Of a stretch of 41,758 bases of DNA, positions 8,949 through 17,358 are shown piece by piece (the first letter of the stretch is position 1; each line of letters starts with the position of its first letter). The stretch is taken from positions 1 through 41,758 of the forward strand of contig NZ_NUOT01000036.1 in assembly GCF_002584535.1 (NCBI RefSeq), in the 5' to 3' direction. Source of the stretch: Bacillus cereus. GTDB taxonomy: Bacteria; Bacillota; Bacilli; Bacillales; Bacillaceae_G. The notes beneath the pieces were generated by a model. That model saw only the letters and a list, made by a program, of their open reading frames with translations. It did no database searches and was not told where the DNA came from. A program made the position numbers and the translations under genes.

Positions 8949-10121
8949 TTAAGCTCCAGTTTTAGGTGCAACTGTAATTTGTCCATACACAACTGCTTCT
9001 GCATCCCATAATGTAACGTCTTCACGTTCAATTGCTCGGAATTCAGAAGTGTTTGTTCTCCAAGCATTTCCGCCTTCTTTTGTCATATCGATAGACAATT
9101 GTTTTCTATCCCAAAGAACGATTGCTTCTTTTAAATCACCAACGATGAAAGGAGCTTTACCCGCACCATCTGTTGCAATTGTTTTATTTGATAAGACAAT
9201 TACTGGCTTACCAGCAAACAATTTGCGTGTTGGGTTTGTTGGATCCGGTTGAAGTAGTGGACGGCCGTATTTATCTTCTAACTGATCTAGGTAATTAAAT
9301 CCATCTTGGTTTGTAACAATATTAGCCACTGATGCAAAAATTGGATCTAATGTAACGTTTAATGCTGTTTTAAGACCGTTATAATCCTTCAAGTCAACTT
9401 TTGTTAATTTATTGATCTCCTGTAAAATTAAATAGTTTCGAGTTGCAATAGATTTTTTCGCGATCCATTGGCGTAAATATTCTTCTAAAGCTTGATCAGT
9501 ATCATCTAATAAATCATTCGGTACTGGTAAGAATCCTGCATAATCTTCAACAGCATAAGATAAACGATCGAATTCAGGAGAAGCAATTTCTTGCATTGCA
9601 TTCGGTTTACCATACTCAGATAATGGCGCAAAAGGTGTAGATGCCGCACGTTTTTCTAATGTACGAGCTCCCTTGTTTGTTGAAACAGGTTGTACATTTA
9701 CATATTGTTCTAAGCTATCAACCGTTTGTTTTAACTGATTAATAGTTGTAGTAATATCTTCTGGAACAATATAACCACCATCTTTACCTGTATTCTCAGA
9801 TAAGGCCGCTTTATATTCCTGCATAACACTTGCTTCTTCATGGCTTAAATTTTGACCACGGATAGCTTTCATAAATACTTCTTTATATGATGCATCTTCA
9901 TTTTTAATTGAGTCTGGAACTAATGCCCCTGTCTGTGAATTTACAGGTTCAGGAACTTTAATTTGATTCATTGCTAGATAGTTATCTAATTCGTTTTTCG
10001 CGTTCTTTGCTTCTTCAATTTTTGCTTTTGCATCTTCATATTTACCGCTGTTATTAAATTCCTCAGCTTTCGCTTTTAAATCAGCAACTCTTTGACGTAA
10101 TTCTTGTTCACGTTTATCCAT
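8949..10121 (-). CDS. major capsid protein (HK97 fold)
   Basis: A 390-residue HK97-type major capsid protein. Residues 1 to about 95 are a charged coiled coil (delta or scaffold domain) of the kind removed by the prohead protease. The mature fold follows, with GGYIVPEDI near 115 and a conserved C-terminal part containing RAIEREDVTLWDAEAVV. It directly follows the protease and portal genes. An intrinsic terminator lies just upstream of its AAGGAGG site, so read-through or processing must supply its message. Confidence 0.95.
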   Translation of the reverse strand: MDKREQELRQRVADLKAKAEEFNNSGKYEDAKAKIEEAKNAKNELDNYLAMNQIKVPEPVNSQTGALVPDSIKNEDASYKEVFMKAIRGQNLSHEEASVMQEYKAALSENTGKDGGYIVPEDITTTINQLKQTVDSLEQYVNVQPVSTNKGARTLEKRAASTPFAPLSEYGKPNAMQEIASPEFDRLSYAVEDYAGFLPVPNDLLDDTDQALEEYLRQWIAKKSIATRNYLILQEINKLTKVDLKDYNGLKTALNVTLDPIFASVANIVTNQDGFNYLDQLEDKYGRPLLQPDPTNPTRKLFAGKPVIVLSNKTIATDGAGKAPFIVGDLKEAIVLWDRKQLSIDMTKEGGNAWRTNTSEFRAIEREDVTLWDAEAVVYGQITVAPKTGA

Positions 10122-10147
10122 TCTGTATTTCCTCCTTGTTTTAGCAC

Positions 10148-10178
10148 AAAAAATAGACCTATAGTTCTAACAGGTCTA
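10148..10178 (-). terminator. intrinsic terminator between protease and capsid genes
   Basis: On the minus strand TAGACCT, an 11-nt loop and AGGTCTA form a 7-bp stem followed directly by six Ts. The protease stop codon lies inside the hairpin. About 17 nt later the capsid ribosome site begins, leaving no room for a promoter. Confidence 0.7.
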
Positions 10179-10869
10179 GTGCATTTTGTATTTTTAATTG
10201 TTCTTTATTATCCTTCTTTGGAATAGAAGGAGCTTTTGCTACTACTTTATTAGGTGTTTTTTGATATTTATCAAAGTAATCACTCATACAAGCTGCAACC
10301 TCTTTCGCTTCCACAACTTCAATGTTGAAGTATTTTTCGGCTTCTTCACCACTTAACCAGGTCTCAGCATCTACTAATTGTTGAATTTCTTCAATTTCAA
10401 TGCCTTCTTTTAAGTTTTCTTTGTATACATTCATGATTCCAGACTCAATATTATCCAAATCCTCTGCCATTTTACGAAGGTCATTTGCATTGCCTACACC
10501 AACAGTCCATGGCTTGTGAATCATTAAGAATGCATTTGAAGGAACAACAACGCGATCACCGGCTAAAGCAATTACAGAAGCAATAGAAGCTGCTACACCA
10601 TCCACATAAACAGTTTTTTGTGCTTTATTGCGTTTCAGCATATTATAAATAGCCAAACCAGCGAATACAGAGCCTCCACCACTATTTACATAGATATTTA
10701 AGTTACTTTTATCATCCAACTGTCCTAAAATGCTTTTAACATCATCAGGCATAACATCGGAATCGTCCCATTTCCATCCCGTATTGTTAATGATGTCGCC
10801 ATAAATGAATAAATCAGCTGAAGAATCCGTTTGATTTTTAATAGTAAACACGTCTTTAATTGTCCTCAC
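10159..10869 (-). CDS. ClpP-like prohead protease
   Basis: This 236-residue protein belongs to the ClpP/S14 group that processes capsids in many Gram-positive HK97-type phages. The nucleophile serine is in DGVAASIASVIALAGD (near residue 98), the histidine in MIHKPW (near 123), and an acidic residue in the VDAETWLSGEEA segment (near 170). It overlaps the portal gene by 14 bases and is followed by the capsid gene whose N-terminal domain it should remove. Confidence 0.93.
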   Translation of the reverse strand: MRTIKDVFTIKNQTDSSADLFIYGDIINNTGWKWDDSDVMPDDVKSILGQLDDKSNLNIYVNSGGGSVFAGLAIYNMLKRNKAQKTVYVDGVAASIASVIALAGDRVVVPSNAFLMIHKPWTVGVGNANDLRKMAEDLDNIESGIMNVYKENLKEGIEIEEIQQLVDAETWLSGEEAEKYFNIEVVEAKEVAACMSDYFDKYQKTPNKVVAKAPSIPKKDNKEQLKIQNALDLLEL

Positions 10870-12118
10870 CTCCTTTCAGTGACAAACCTCCATTAGCTTT
10901 CGCTAATTGGTATTCATCCGCAATTTCAATAGATACATGATTTAAATCGACTCGGTGTTTATCACCATGTTCTCCAATTCCATCCATATCCTCTAGTTCT
11001 AGTACTTTATTGATTGAGAAAGCACCAGCATCTAACATAATTTTATAGAATTCTGCTCGTGATTTAGAATCAGCGCGTAATAAGCTTGTAAGATTGAATT
11101 TTAGGTAATATCGCTTTTGTTCACTAAACGAAAATGCCTTATACGAGAACTCTTCTTCATATTGGATAAGTATTGGACTCAATGTATTCTGAATGAAATC
11201 AAGTGCCTGTTGCTCTATGTTTGAGAAAGTAGCACGATCTAACTCATTAATCATGTGCAATGGAATATTAAAGATATTTGCAATCTCACCTTTATCAAAT
11301 TTCATACCTTCAATAAATTGAGCATCTTTTAAAGGCATTCCAACCTTTTCAAACTCTAGTCCAGCATCTAAAATTGCAATCCTTTGGGCATTATTTAACC
11401 CTGTATTCGCCTCTTCCCAAGCATCACGAAGTACATCTTTCGCTTCTTTACCAAGTGCTTGTTGTGTTTTTAATATCCCACTATGAGCCGCACCATTTGT
11501 AAAGAATTTCCCTTTGAATTTTTGGGCTGCTTGTGAGCTCCCTATAGACTCTCTTGCAATTTGAATAGGTGGTTTCCCTTTCAATCCATCAGTGGACAAT
11601 GTAGTAAGATGAATAATGTCATCATCAGGTATTTTTACAGGTGTACCATCTGGCAAACTAGTAAAATACCATAACTTATTTGTCTTTAGGTCCACAATTT
11701 CAGTTGTGACAGCTGGATTTAATACCCACAACTCTTTCGGTCTGCCATCCACACCCCAATGGATATTGATATATGCATTCCCCCATGTATTACGGTGTGT
11801 TTCGATTAAATGTTTAAATTTGAATGGACTTTGATATGGATTTGGTCGTCTTTCTAACACAAAAGAAACTTGATGCATCTTATCTCGTTCTCTTCCCTTT
11901 GTTGTCTTTTTGAAAACTTGAAAAGGAAGCATTGCAACACTATTTGCAAGGATGTTAATGCATCGATAAACTGTCGGAACACCTAAAGATGATTCAACTG
12001 TTACCTTTTCACCGCTTGCAGCTTGATAGCCAAATAGACTTTTAAACCAGGGAGAAGGATTTTTTAAATCTGTTGTATCCTGATTCCTAAATAATTGCCG
12101 AAAAATCAAAAGTTTCAC
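10856..12118 (-). CDS. portal protein (HK97 family)
   Basis: The protein has 420 residues, a normal length for HK97-type portals. It forms the dodecameric vertex ring through which DNA is pumped. Recognisable segments include VYRCINILANSVAMLPF near residue 50, NPYQSPFKFKHLIETH near 95, and the crown-side IEQQALDFIQNTLSPI near 300. It lies between the DUF1056 gene and the protease. No truncation is seen. Confidence 0.95.
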   Translation of the reverse strand: MKLLIFRQLFRNQDTTDLKNPSPWFKSLFGYQAASGEKVTVESSLGVPTVYRCINILANSVAMLPFQVFKKTTKGRERDKMHQVSFVLERRPNPYQSPFKFKHLIETHRNTWGNAYINIHWGVDGRPKELWVLNPAVTTEIVDLKTNKLWYFTSLPDGTPVKIPDDDIIHLTTLSTDGLKGKPPIQIARESIGSSQAAQKFKGKFFTNGAAHSGILKTQQALGKEAKDVLRDAWEEANTGLNNAQRIAILDAGLEFEKVGMPLKDAQFIEGMKFDKGEIANIFNIPLHMINELDRATFSNIEQQALDFIQNTLSPILIQYEEEFSYKAFSFSEQKRYYLKFNLTSLLRADSKSRAEFYKIMLDAGAFSINKVLELEDMDGIGEHGDKHRVDLNHVSIEIADEYQLAKANGGLSLKGGEDN

Positions 12119-12125
12119 CTCCTTT

Positions 12126-12287
12126 CTATTTTCTGATCATTACCACCCCCAGGATTGTAAGAATAATACCTAACAAGTACCATCCATAAATGGGATTAAT
12201 AAAAAAAGTCGTCCCTATAATAATGGACAACCCTGAAACAAATAAAATATCATCTAAAATATTGAAAAAGAACCTTAAAAACCACAT
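12126..12287 (-). CDS. small membrane protein, DUF1056-like
   Basis: A 53-residue ORF begins MWFLRFFFNILDDILFVSGL and ends MIRK. It has two hydrophobic stretches separated by a short NPIYG turn. The start ATG at 12287 follows TAGGAGG. DUF1056 proteins of this size and opening are common between terminase and portal genes in siphoviruses, and this is exactly that position. The function is unknown; it is predicted to be membrane-embedded. Confidence 0.8.
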   Translation of the reverse strand: MWFLRFFFNILDDILFVSGLSIIIGTTFFINPIYGWYLLGIILTILGVVMIRK

Positions 12288-12297
12288 GTAATTCCTC

Positions 12298-14004
12298 CTA
12301 GAATGAGAAATCTCGACTTAAAATATATGAATTTAAGTCCATCTCACCAGAATTGAGCATACAGCGAACGTGTGAGTTAATTACGGCCGCTATTGGATCA
12401 ATTCTTTCTGTTGTTTTCGACTTGTCCAACATGATGTTTTCGTTAGCATCTTGTTTTGTTATAGCGTTACTAATAGCCCAGTTCAGTACAGGGTTGTTGT
12501 TGTGGATGACCTTCTTTTGATACACTTGTTCACGAAAGTCCTTTGTAGGTCCTGATAAAGTTGCCATGCCTTGGCGTATCTCTATCATCGTATAACCCTC
12601 AGCTTCCATGTCTTGCATAAATTGCGTTGCATTCCAAGGATCGGCACAAATTTCTTTGATTTTGAACTTATTTTCTTTTTCCATGCTTTTAATATGCTTT
12701 TTAATAAATTCATAATCAACTACCGCACCAGGCGTTGTTGTAATCCATCCTTGCTGTATCCATAGATCATATGGAACTTTATCTGTCTTTCTTTTCTCAT
12801 GTAAGGTATCTTCTGGCATAAAGCTATGACTAATTACTATATACTTGTCATCCTTTTTAAACTCAAAATCGACACTCGTTAAGTCAATTTTAGCTGATAA
12901 ATCGACCCCTACCGTGCAATCTAGTCCTTTTAGTTCGGATAATTCTACAGTTTCTTTACAATCTTTCCATTTTTGCATGTCCATGTAGCCATTTTCTTTC
13001 ATATCAACCCATCTATTCATGTTCTTCGTAAGATAATTCCGCATTTTCTCAGGTACATCAAGTGCTGATTGAAGTTCTCCTTTTAGGAAAGAACGTCCTT
13101 CTTCATAGCTACATAAGATTGGATTTGCTTTCTCCCACACTTCTGAATTTGTAATCTCATCATCTTTGTCTAATTCATTAATCATGACAAAATATTCTTC
13201 GTTTTCAATATCAATATTAGGGTCCAAAATCTTAGAAACATACTGATACTCCACACGATAGCAAGGATTACTTAAATTAAATCCCGCTGTTGTAATAATC
13301 ATCATTAATGGATTAGGTCGAGCGCCCGAACCAGAAACAAGTACATCATATATTTCAGAAGTAGTATGAGCGTGATATTCATCGATAATTCCACACTGAA
13401 CATTGAGTCCATCGCCTGATTTACCAGCATCTTTAGATAGTGCTGATATAAATGAATCGGTTTTTAAATGTTGAATTTTCCCATAAGCAACACTGAATTT
13501 ACCTTTAAGATCTTCGCACCCATTCATTTGCGCCTTAATCTCATTCCATACAATTTTACTTTGTTCAGATTTAGTTGCACCGATATATACTTCAGACATA
13601 TTTTCACCAAAAGCCATCGCTTCATAAGAACCAACACACGCTAATGATTGCGACTTTGCGTTTTTACGTCCTACTTGCCAATACGCCTTTTTAAAACGCC
13701 TTAACCCTGTATTCCGATGAACCCATCCGTAAATGTTACTAAAAACAAAAATTTGTATAGAGTGTGGTTCAATTCTTTTACCAGCCAATTTCCCTTTTGT
13801 ATGTTTAAAAAGAGACATCCATTTTAAAAAGCGGAGTGCCTTTTCTTCATTGAAAACATAAGGGAAATCCTCAGATCCTTCACGCTCAATATCTCTTAAA
13901 AATCGTTTGCAAGACTGTTTATGCTTTTCACATGCAACAACTTCACCACTTAAAACATCATCACAATAATCCAACATCCATTGTCTTATCATGTTATACA
14001 TCAA
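12298..14004 (-). CDS. terminase large subunit
   Basis: At 568 residues this is a full-length large terminase of the HK97/Terminase_1 type, the ATPase and nuclease that pumps DNA into the prohead. A divergent Walker A lies in YWQVGRKNAKSQ near residue 110. A Walker B-like CGIIDEYHAH lies near 210. The nuclease half shows VGVDLSAKIDLTS near 365. It overlaps the small-subunit gene by 11 bases. The start MMYNMI at 14004 could also be the next Met. Confidence 0.95.
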   Translation of the reverse strand: MMYNMIRQWMLDYCDDVLSGEVVACEKHKQSCKRFLRDIEREGSEDFPYVFNEEKALRFLKWMSLFKHTKGKLAGKRIEPHSIQIFVFSNIYGWVHRNTGLRRFKKAYWQVGRKNAKSQSLACVGSYEAMAFGENMSEVYIGATKSEQSKIVWNEIKAQMNGCEDLKGKFSVAYGKIQHLKTDSFISALSKDAGKSGDGLNVQCGIIDEYHAHTTSEIYDVLVSGSGARPNPLMMIITTAGFNLSNPCYRVEYQYVSKILDPNIDIENEEYFVMINELDKDDEITNSEVWEKANPILCSYEEGRSFLKGELQSALDVPEKMRNYLTKNMNRWVDMKENGYMDMQKWKDCKETVELSELKGLDCTVGVDLSAKIDLTSVDFEFKKDDKYIVISHSFMPEDTLHEKRKTDKVPYDLWIQQGWITTTPGAVVDYEFIKKHIKSMEKENKFKIKEICADPWNATQFMQDMEAEGYTMIEIRQGMATLSGPTKDFREQVYQKKVIHNNNPVLNWAISNAITKQDANENIMLDKSKTTERIDPIAAVINSHVRCMLNSGEMDLNSYILSRDFSF

Positions 14005-14497
14005 ACTCCTTTTCTACAGTGGATTTCGCTCCTTTTTTTGCACTTGGAATCACTATTTTCGCCCTCGCGCTTGGAGTAAGTCCGAATTCCACAGCTAGAG
14101 CCTTCATTTGTTCATGCAATTGCTTTTTCTTTGTTAGTAGTGGATGCGGAACCTTGTTGGTTTCAGCCGCTTTATTGGTGTATTCCACAAGTAATCCTTC
14201 TTCTTGAATGATTTTGGTGCATCCAACATAGTCCGAATAAGCATCACAATACGTTGCTAAAGCATTAACATCTATATTTGTAATAACGTCTAATTCTAAT
14301 AACTCACTTGCGATACGTTCAAATTCTTTCTTTGCGATTGGGTCTAGCCATTCTGGAGGATTTACCTTGTCACTTTTGGCTTGTAATTGTTTTTCTGCTT
14401 CTAATCGCTGTTCAATTTCCGCCTTTGTTAATCGATTTGTATTTCCTTCTAAAACATGCAAATTAATTGGTTTTGCTTTCCTTCCTATGAGAACCAC
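13994..14497 (-). CDS. terminase small subunit (P27 family)
   Basis: A protein of about 167 residues beginning GRKAKPINLHVLEGNTNRLT, characteristic of P27-type small terminases that bind the packaging site. The start is odd. The only in-frame canonical candidate, GTG at 14497, lies inside its own Shine-Dalgarno sequence (GGGAGGTGG). An ATA at 14488 sits 8 nt after GGAGG and would give a product beginning Met-Gly-Arg-Lys, as in relatives. The probable cos site lies immediately upstream. Confidence 0.9.
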   Translation of the reverse strand: MVLIGRKAKPINLHVLEGNTNRLTKAEIEQRLEAEKQLQAKSDKVNPPEWLDPIAKKEFERIASELLELDVITNIDVNALATYCDAYSDYVGCTKIIQEEGLLVEYTNKAAETNKVPHPLLTKKKQLHEQMKALAVEFGLTPSARAKIVIPSAKKGAKSTVEKEFDV

Positions 14498-14529
14498 CTC
14501 CCTCAGCTGAACCCCCTTTTATGAAATAA

Positions 14530-14580
14530 AACGAAATTTTTACACGGAAAGCTAGGCGGCGGTCTTTCCATATTTAACTT
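14530..14580. other. probable cos packaging site
   Basis: The 126-bp gap between HNH and terS contains a GC-rich island in otherwise AT-rich DNA. The core GCTAGGCGGCGGTC is flanked by GGAAAG (14546-14551) and CTTTCC (14564-14569). An HNH gene next to P27-type terminase genes is the usual arrangement in cos phages with short cohesive overhangs, and cos normally lies here. The exact nicks cannot be read from sequence. Confidence 0.5.
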
Positions 14581-14623
14581 TTAGAATATTCAATAGGGGG
14601 GATATTTAGAAAAATAAATATTT

Positions 14624-15001
14624 TTATTTTTTATAAATTTTTTCATCTTCTTTTGTTTTCTTATTGTGACAAGAATGACAAAGTGTTTGTAAATTATCTG
14701 GATCTAACCGCTTTGACCAGTCTATAAGTAATGGAATGATGTGATCGACTACATCACCTATCTTAATGATGTCATTCCTTCTACATTGAACACATAAGCC
14801 ATGATCTCTACGATAAATAAACTCACGCATATCCTTCCACAATCTAGAGTTGTAGAATGAACGTGAGCTTTTGTTTCGAATATGTTTGTCGTAATATCTT
14901 ACGGTTTCTTTTTCCTTTTCTAAATGTTTAGCGCAATACTTATCCCTTGTCAGTTCGTTGCAACCTAATGACTTACAAGGCTTGAATGGTTTACTTGGCA
15001 T
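14624..15001 (-). CDS. HNH endonuclease (packaging-associated)
   Basis: A 125-residue HNH nuclease. The motif order is a CVQC pair near residue 75, the DHIIP histidine motif near 90, and NLQTLCHSCHNKKT near 105. An additional N-terminal Cys/His group (CKSLGC, YCAKH) may bind another zinc. Proteins of this type assist terminase at cos in HK97-like phages. The gene is the last before the cos gap and terS, fitting that role. Confidence 0.92.
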   Translation of the reverse strand: MPSKPFKPCKSLGCNELTRDKYCAKHLEKEKETVRYYDKHIRNKSSRSFYNSRLWKDMREFIYRRDHGLCVQCRRNDIIKIGDVVDHIIPLLIDWSKRLDPDNLQTLCHSCHNKKTKEDEKIYKK

Positions 15002-15008
15002 CTTTATT

Positions 15009-15347
15009 TCATTCCTCTGAATACTTCTTTAACCAACCTGTTATCATCATTAGTCCTTTCAATTTCCACACATCTATTTTATTTTTCACCCGTACAAAAA
15101 AAGAAGGACAGAATCGTTTATGATTTAATTTATCCTGTTCCAAAAGAACTTCTATCGTAGAATCCATCAGATAACTTTTAGAGTAAAACATAGGTTCCTG
15201 ACCATATATCTTGTAATATTTATAACGTGTTAAATTGCTGTCTCTTTCTTCGTAAGGCATAAGATACTTAGCGTATATTAGGTTACTCACTGGATGTAGG
15301 CTGAGCATATCAATTTTCTTTTGTAAATCCGCATTGATATTATCCAT
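15009..15347 (-). CDS. hypothetical phage protein
   Basis: The 112-residue product is not recognised. It is basic and rich in Tyr and Lys, without a clear membrane segment or zinc motif. It lies seven bases before the HNH gene in the leading part of the late operon, where small packaging-associated genes are usual. Confidence 0.6.
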   Translation of the reverse strand: MDNINADLQKKIDMLSLHPVSNLIYAKYLMPYEERDSNLTRYKYYKIYGQEPMFYSKSYLMDSTIEVLLEQDKLNHKRFCPSFFVRVKNKIDVWKLKGLMMITGWLKKYSEE

Positions 15348-15364
15348 CTGTATCCTCCATCATT

Positions 15365-15619
15365 TTATTTAGTTCCTTCTATCCTCTTCCTCAACCGTTT
15401 CATCTCATCCTCGATAGCAATGTTCTTTTTATTAATCCGTTCATGACACTTTGCTATATCTGATTGATGCTTACGAATCTTATCGTTCACATATGCAGCA
15501 ACATGTTCATGGCCACAATGAGGACATATGAAGTAACACTTCTCAATACGATTAGGAAGTTGTGATACTTGTGGTTGCATGTCGTATCCTTTATTGCAAT
15601 TAGAACAATAGACTTGCAT
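15365..15619 (-). CDS. zinc-ribbon and coiled-coil protein
   Basis: This 84-residue protein has two CxxC pairs (CSNC near residue 4 and CPHC near 32) that would form a zinc ribbon. A Lys/Glu-rich helix likely to be a coiled coil follows from residue 45. No enzymatic motif is seen. Similar small zinc-ribbon proteins are common in Bacillus phages before the terminase genes; the role is unknown. Confidence 0.7.
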   Translation of the reverse strand: MQVYCSNCNKGYDMQPQVSQLPNRIEKCYFICPHCGHEHVAAYVNDKIRKHQSDIAKCHERINKKNIAIEDEMKRLRKRIEGTK

Positions 15620-15632
15620 CTATCCTCACTCC

Positions 15633-15767
15633 TTATCTTTCCGTAACAACACGCTTACTCATCATTGGTCCATTACATTTAGGACATCTCCATCCATCAC
15701 GAATCTTATGAGATGTTTCCTCAAAGTCACATGTTTTATCTATACAGTAATGCTTCGTTAGCGGCAT
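15633..15767 (-). CDS. small zinc-binding protein
   Basis: A 44-residue ORF (start ATG 15767, stop TAA 15633) encodes two cysteine pairs, CIDKTC and CPKC, compatible with one zinc ribbon. It lies tightly between two other small late genes. The ribosome site is weak (GGAAG). The function is unknown, but its packing and cysteine pattern suggest a real gene. Confidence 0.6.
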   Translation of the reverse strand: MPLTKHYCIDKTCDFEETSHKIRDGWRCPKCNGPMMSKRVVTER

Positions 15768-15790
15768 CTTCAAAACTTCCTCACCCCTTA

Positions 15791-15895
15791 TCAATCTAAT
15801 TCCTTAACTTCTTTTGCTTTGAGGACTTGAATCATGATTAGCAAACCAACTATCAATCCTGTTCCACATCCAAGAAAATAACTAAACCAATCCAT
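15791..15895 (-). CDS. small membrane protein
   Basis: A 34-residue ORF starting MDWFSYFLGCGTGLIVGLLI with a single hydrophobic helix and a charged tail. Its start at 15895 has an excellent AAGGAGG site 8 nt upstream. It is the first gene of the late operon, directly after an intrinsic terminator, so it depends on read-through. Confidence 0.6.
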   Translation of the reverse strand: MDWFSYFLGCGTGLIVGLLIMIQVLKAKEVKELD

Positions 15896-15912
15896 CTAAT
15901 CACTTCCTCCTT

Positions 15913-15940
15913 CAAAATAAAAAGCATCCATTCGGATGCT
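15913..15940 (-). terminator. intrinsic terminator at the early/late boundary
   Basis: On the minus strand AGCATCC, GAAT and GGATGCT form a perfect 7-bp stem with tetraloop, followed by TTTTTATTTT. It lies immediately upstream of the ribosome site of the gene starting at 15895. A late transcript coming from further upstream must pass it, which suggests antitermination or partial read-through. Confidence 0.8.
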
Positions 15941-16132
15941 AAATTAAATTTACATTTTATATCGTTTTCTAATTAAATTAAAATTGTTGTGATATGAAAT
16001 TCTATTACAACTATAGAAAAGAGTTTATTTTCTATGTTTATACTTTGCTTTCTTTTTTATATAAATAGAGTTTAAAAGTTATTAAAATTAAAATAAAATC
16101 CGGTATGTGATATTTTATTGTCCGTACACAAA

Positions 16133-16165
16133 CAAAAGAACAACCGATGCGTTCAGTTGCTCTTT
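16133..16165 (-). terminator. probable terminator after the late regulator gene
   Basis: In the minus-strand transcript GAGCAAC, about 10 nt, and GGTTGTTC form an imperfect hairpin followed by TTTTGTTTG. It lies about 75 nt after the stop codon of the gene at 16241 and would end the early transcript. Confidence 0.5.
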
Positions 16166-16240
16166 CGTTAATTCTTTATGTTATTACTATAAACCTTTTT
16201 TGCAATAGTTAACATGAACTAATGTGAACTTAATATTTTG

Positions 16241-16630
16241 TTAACTTAGCTTTTGAGCATATTCAATCATACGCTTTATTTGCGAGTGTTTATTATAGAT
16301 ATAACGTGGACTGTAATTCAAATCTTCAGCAATCTTTTCTAATGTTTTACCCTCCACATACTTACCATACATAATCTTGTGTTCTAAACCGTGGAATGTA
16401 CTGATTACTTTTTTGAAATCATACATATCATTCATCTTATGAGCTAAATCATGTTCACGAACAGCAATACGATCTTCCAGTTTTGCTCCTTCTGATTCAG
16501 CCGTTAAACGTACTTCTCGCAAATCGCCACCAACCCAGCGTTTTAATTCTCGTTTACTTCGATACAAGTCATTTTCTAAGTAGATAATTTCATCTTCTAA
16601 CTTTTGATAGTCTTTTAACCAATCTAGCAT
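16241..16630 (-). CDS. late-gene transcriptional regulator, sigma-region-4/ArpU-RinA-like
   Basis: The 129-residue protein has an N-terminal coiled coil (about residues 1-70) and a C-terminal helix-turn-helix of the sigma-70 region 4 type: KIMYGKYVEGKTLEKIAEDLNYSPRYIYNKHSQI near 87-121. ArpU/RinA-like proteins with this plan sit at the end of the early operon and switch on packaging and structural genes. This gene occupies that place, just before the late operon. The late promoter or antitermination site it acts on is probably in 15896-16240 (inference). Confidence 0.78.
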   Translation of the reverse strand: MLDWLKDYQKLEDEIIYLENDLYRSKRELKRWVGGDLREVRLTAESEGAKLEDRIAVREHDLAHKMNDMYDFKKVISTFHGLEHKIMYGKYVEGKTLEKIAEDLNYSPRYIYNKHSQIKRMIEYAQKLS

Positions 16631-16645
16631 GTATGAGCACCTCGC

Positions 16646-16768
16646 CTATTTTAAAATACCAGCTTGTACAAAAATATTTCTCCAAGCAGTATCGAATCTA
16701 TGTTTTTCAAATAATTTCGTTCTACGAGCAATTGCCTTCTTTATTTTTCGTTTTTTATGCTTTTTCAT
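16646..16768 (-). CDS. small basic protein
   Basis: A 40-residue ORF, very rich in Lys and Arg at its N-terminus (MKKHKKRKIKKAIARRTKLF), starting ATG 16768 after a GGGGGAAAAACG leader. The C-terminal part contains aromatic residues. It lies 15 nt before the late regulator and is probably co-transcribed. It may bind nucleic acid; this is inferred from charge only. Confidence 0.5.
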   Translation of the reverse strand: MKKHKKRKIKKAIARRTKLFEKHRFDTAWRNIFVQAGILK

Positions 16769-16970
16769 CGTTTTTCCCCCTTTAATTTCACCTCAAAACC
16801 GATGAATCATTTTATACGCTGTTATTACACGTTTTCAGACGTTTTATCGTCCACAAGACCTATTACATTAGAAAATAATTTAAACGTTTAATTTCCTTAT
16901 TATATAGAGCCGTTTTTTCGTGAGAAATGAAATTCTTAAATTTAGGGTCAGGTACATGATGCACCTAACC

Positions 16971-17321
16971 TTACTTTCTATTTTCAGCTGTATCTACATT
17001 CGGAAACATAGATAAAACTGGAAAACGATAGCCACGCAATTTAAATTCATATTGTTCACCGTTATGAACTTTAGCTTGAATATCTGCTGAGTCATATTTC
17101 ATCATGAATAAACTGTCTTTATTTACAATTACCTTTTCAGAACCGTCTTTTTGTTTTACAACGATATAAAATCTATCATGATCATTACTACGTTTTGTAT
17201 ATTTATCAACTACCTCACCTTTAACTGTTGTTACATGTGTATAGTTAATTACTTCAAAAACAATTGAAAACAAAATTATTACAGCAATTGCTATAAGGCT
17301 AAAAAACTCTTTACTATTCAT
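16971..17321 (-). CDS. membrane-anchored phage protein (DUF1372-like)
   Basis: The product is about 116 residues from ATG 17321, which has GAGG 8 nt upstream; a TTG at 17345 is an alternative. One N-terminal membrane helix (FFSLIAIAVIILFSIVFEVI) is followed by a beta-rich domain with GEVVDKYTKRSNDHDRFYIV and a C-terminal FKLRGYRFPVLSMFPNV. This pattern resembles small phage membrane proteins of the DUF1372 type. An imperfect inverted repeat (16947-16971) adjoins the stop codon. The function is unknown. Confidence 0.6.
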   Translation of the reverse strand: MNSKEFFSLIAIAVIILFSIVFEVINYTHVTTVKGEVVDKYTKRSNDHDRFYIVVKQKDGSEKVIVNKDSLFMMKYDSADIQAKVHNGEQYEFKLRGYRFPVLSMFPNVDTAENRK

Positions 17322-17358
17322 TCTCCTAACCTCACTTTCTATCAAAGGATTATTTTGT

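Larger units (their letters stand above)
15896..16240. other. gene-free early/late boundary region
   Basis: This 345-bp AT-rich stretch holds no convincing gene. It contains the terminator at 15913-15940 and a second hairpin near 16133-16165. It also has two TGAACT copies 12 bp apart (16215 and 16227) just downstream of the late-regulator gene. A late promoter is expected here, but none with good -35 and -10 boxes could be chosen. Confidence 0.5.

Noticed and set aside
16947-16971. Inverted repeat GGTCAGGT...ACCTAACC after the membrane-protein gene
   Set aside because: It has one mismatch and no T-run, so a terminator cannot be called; it is too short to assign another role.
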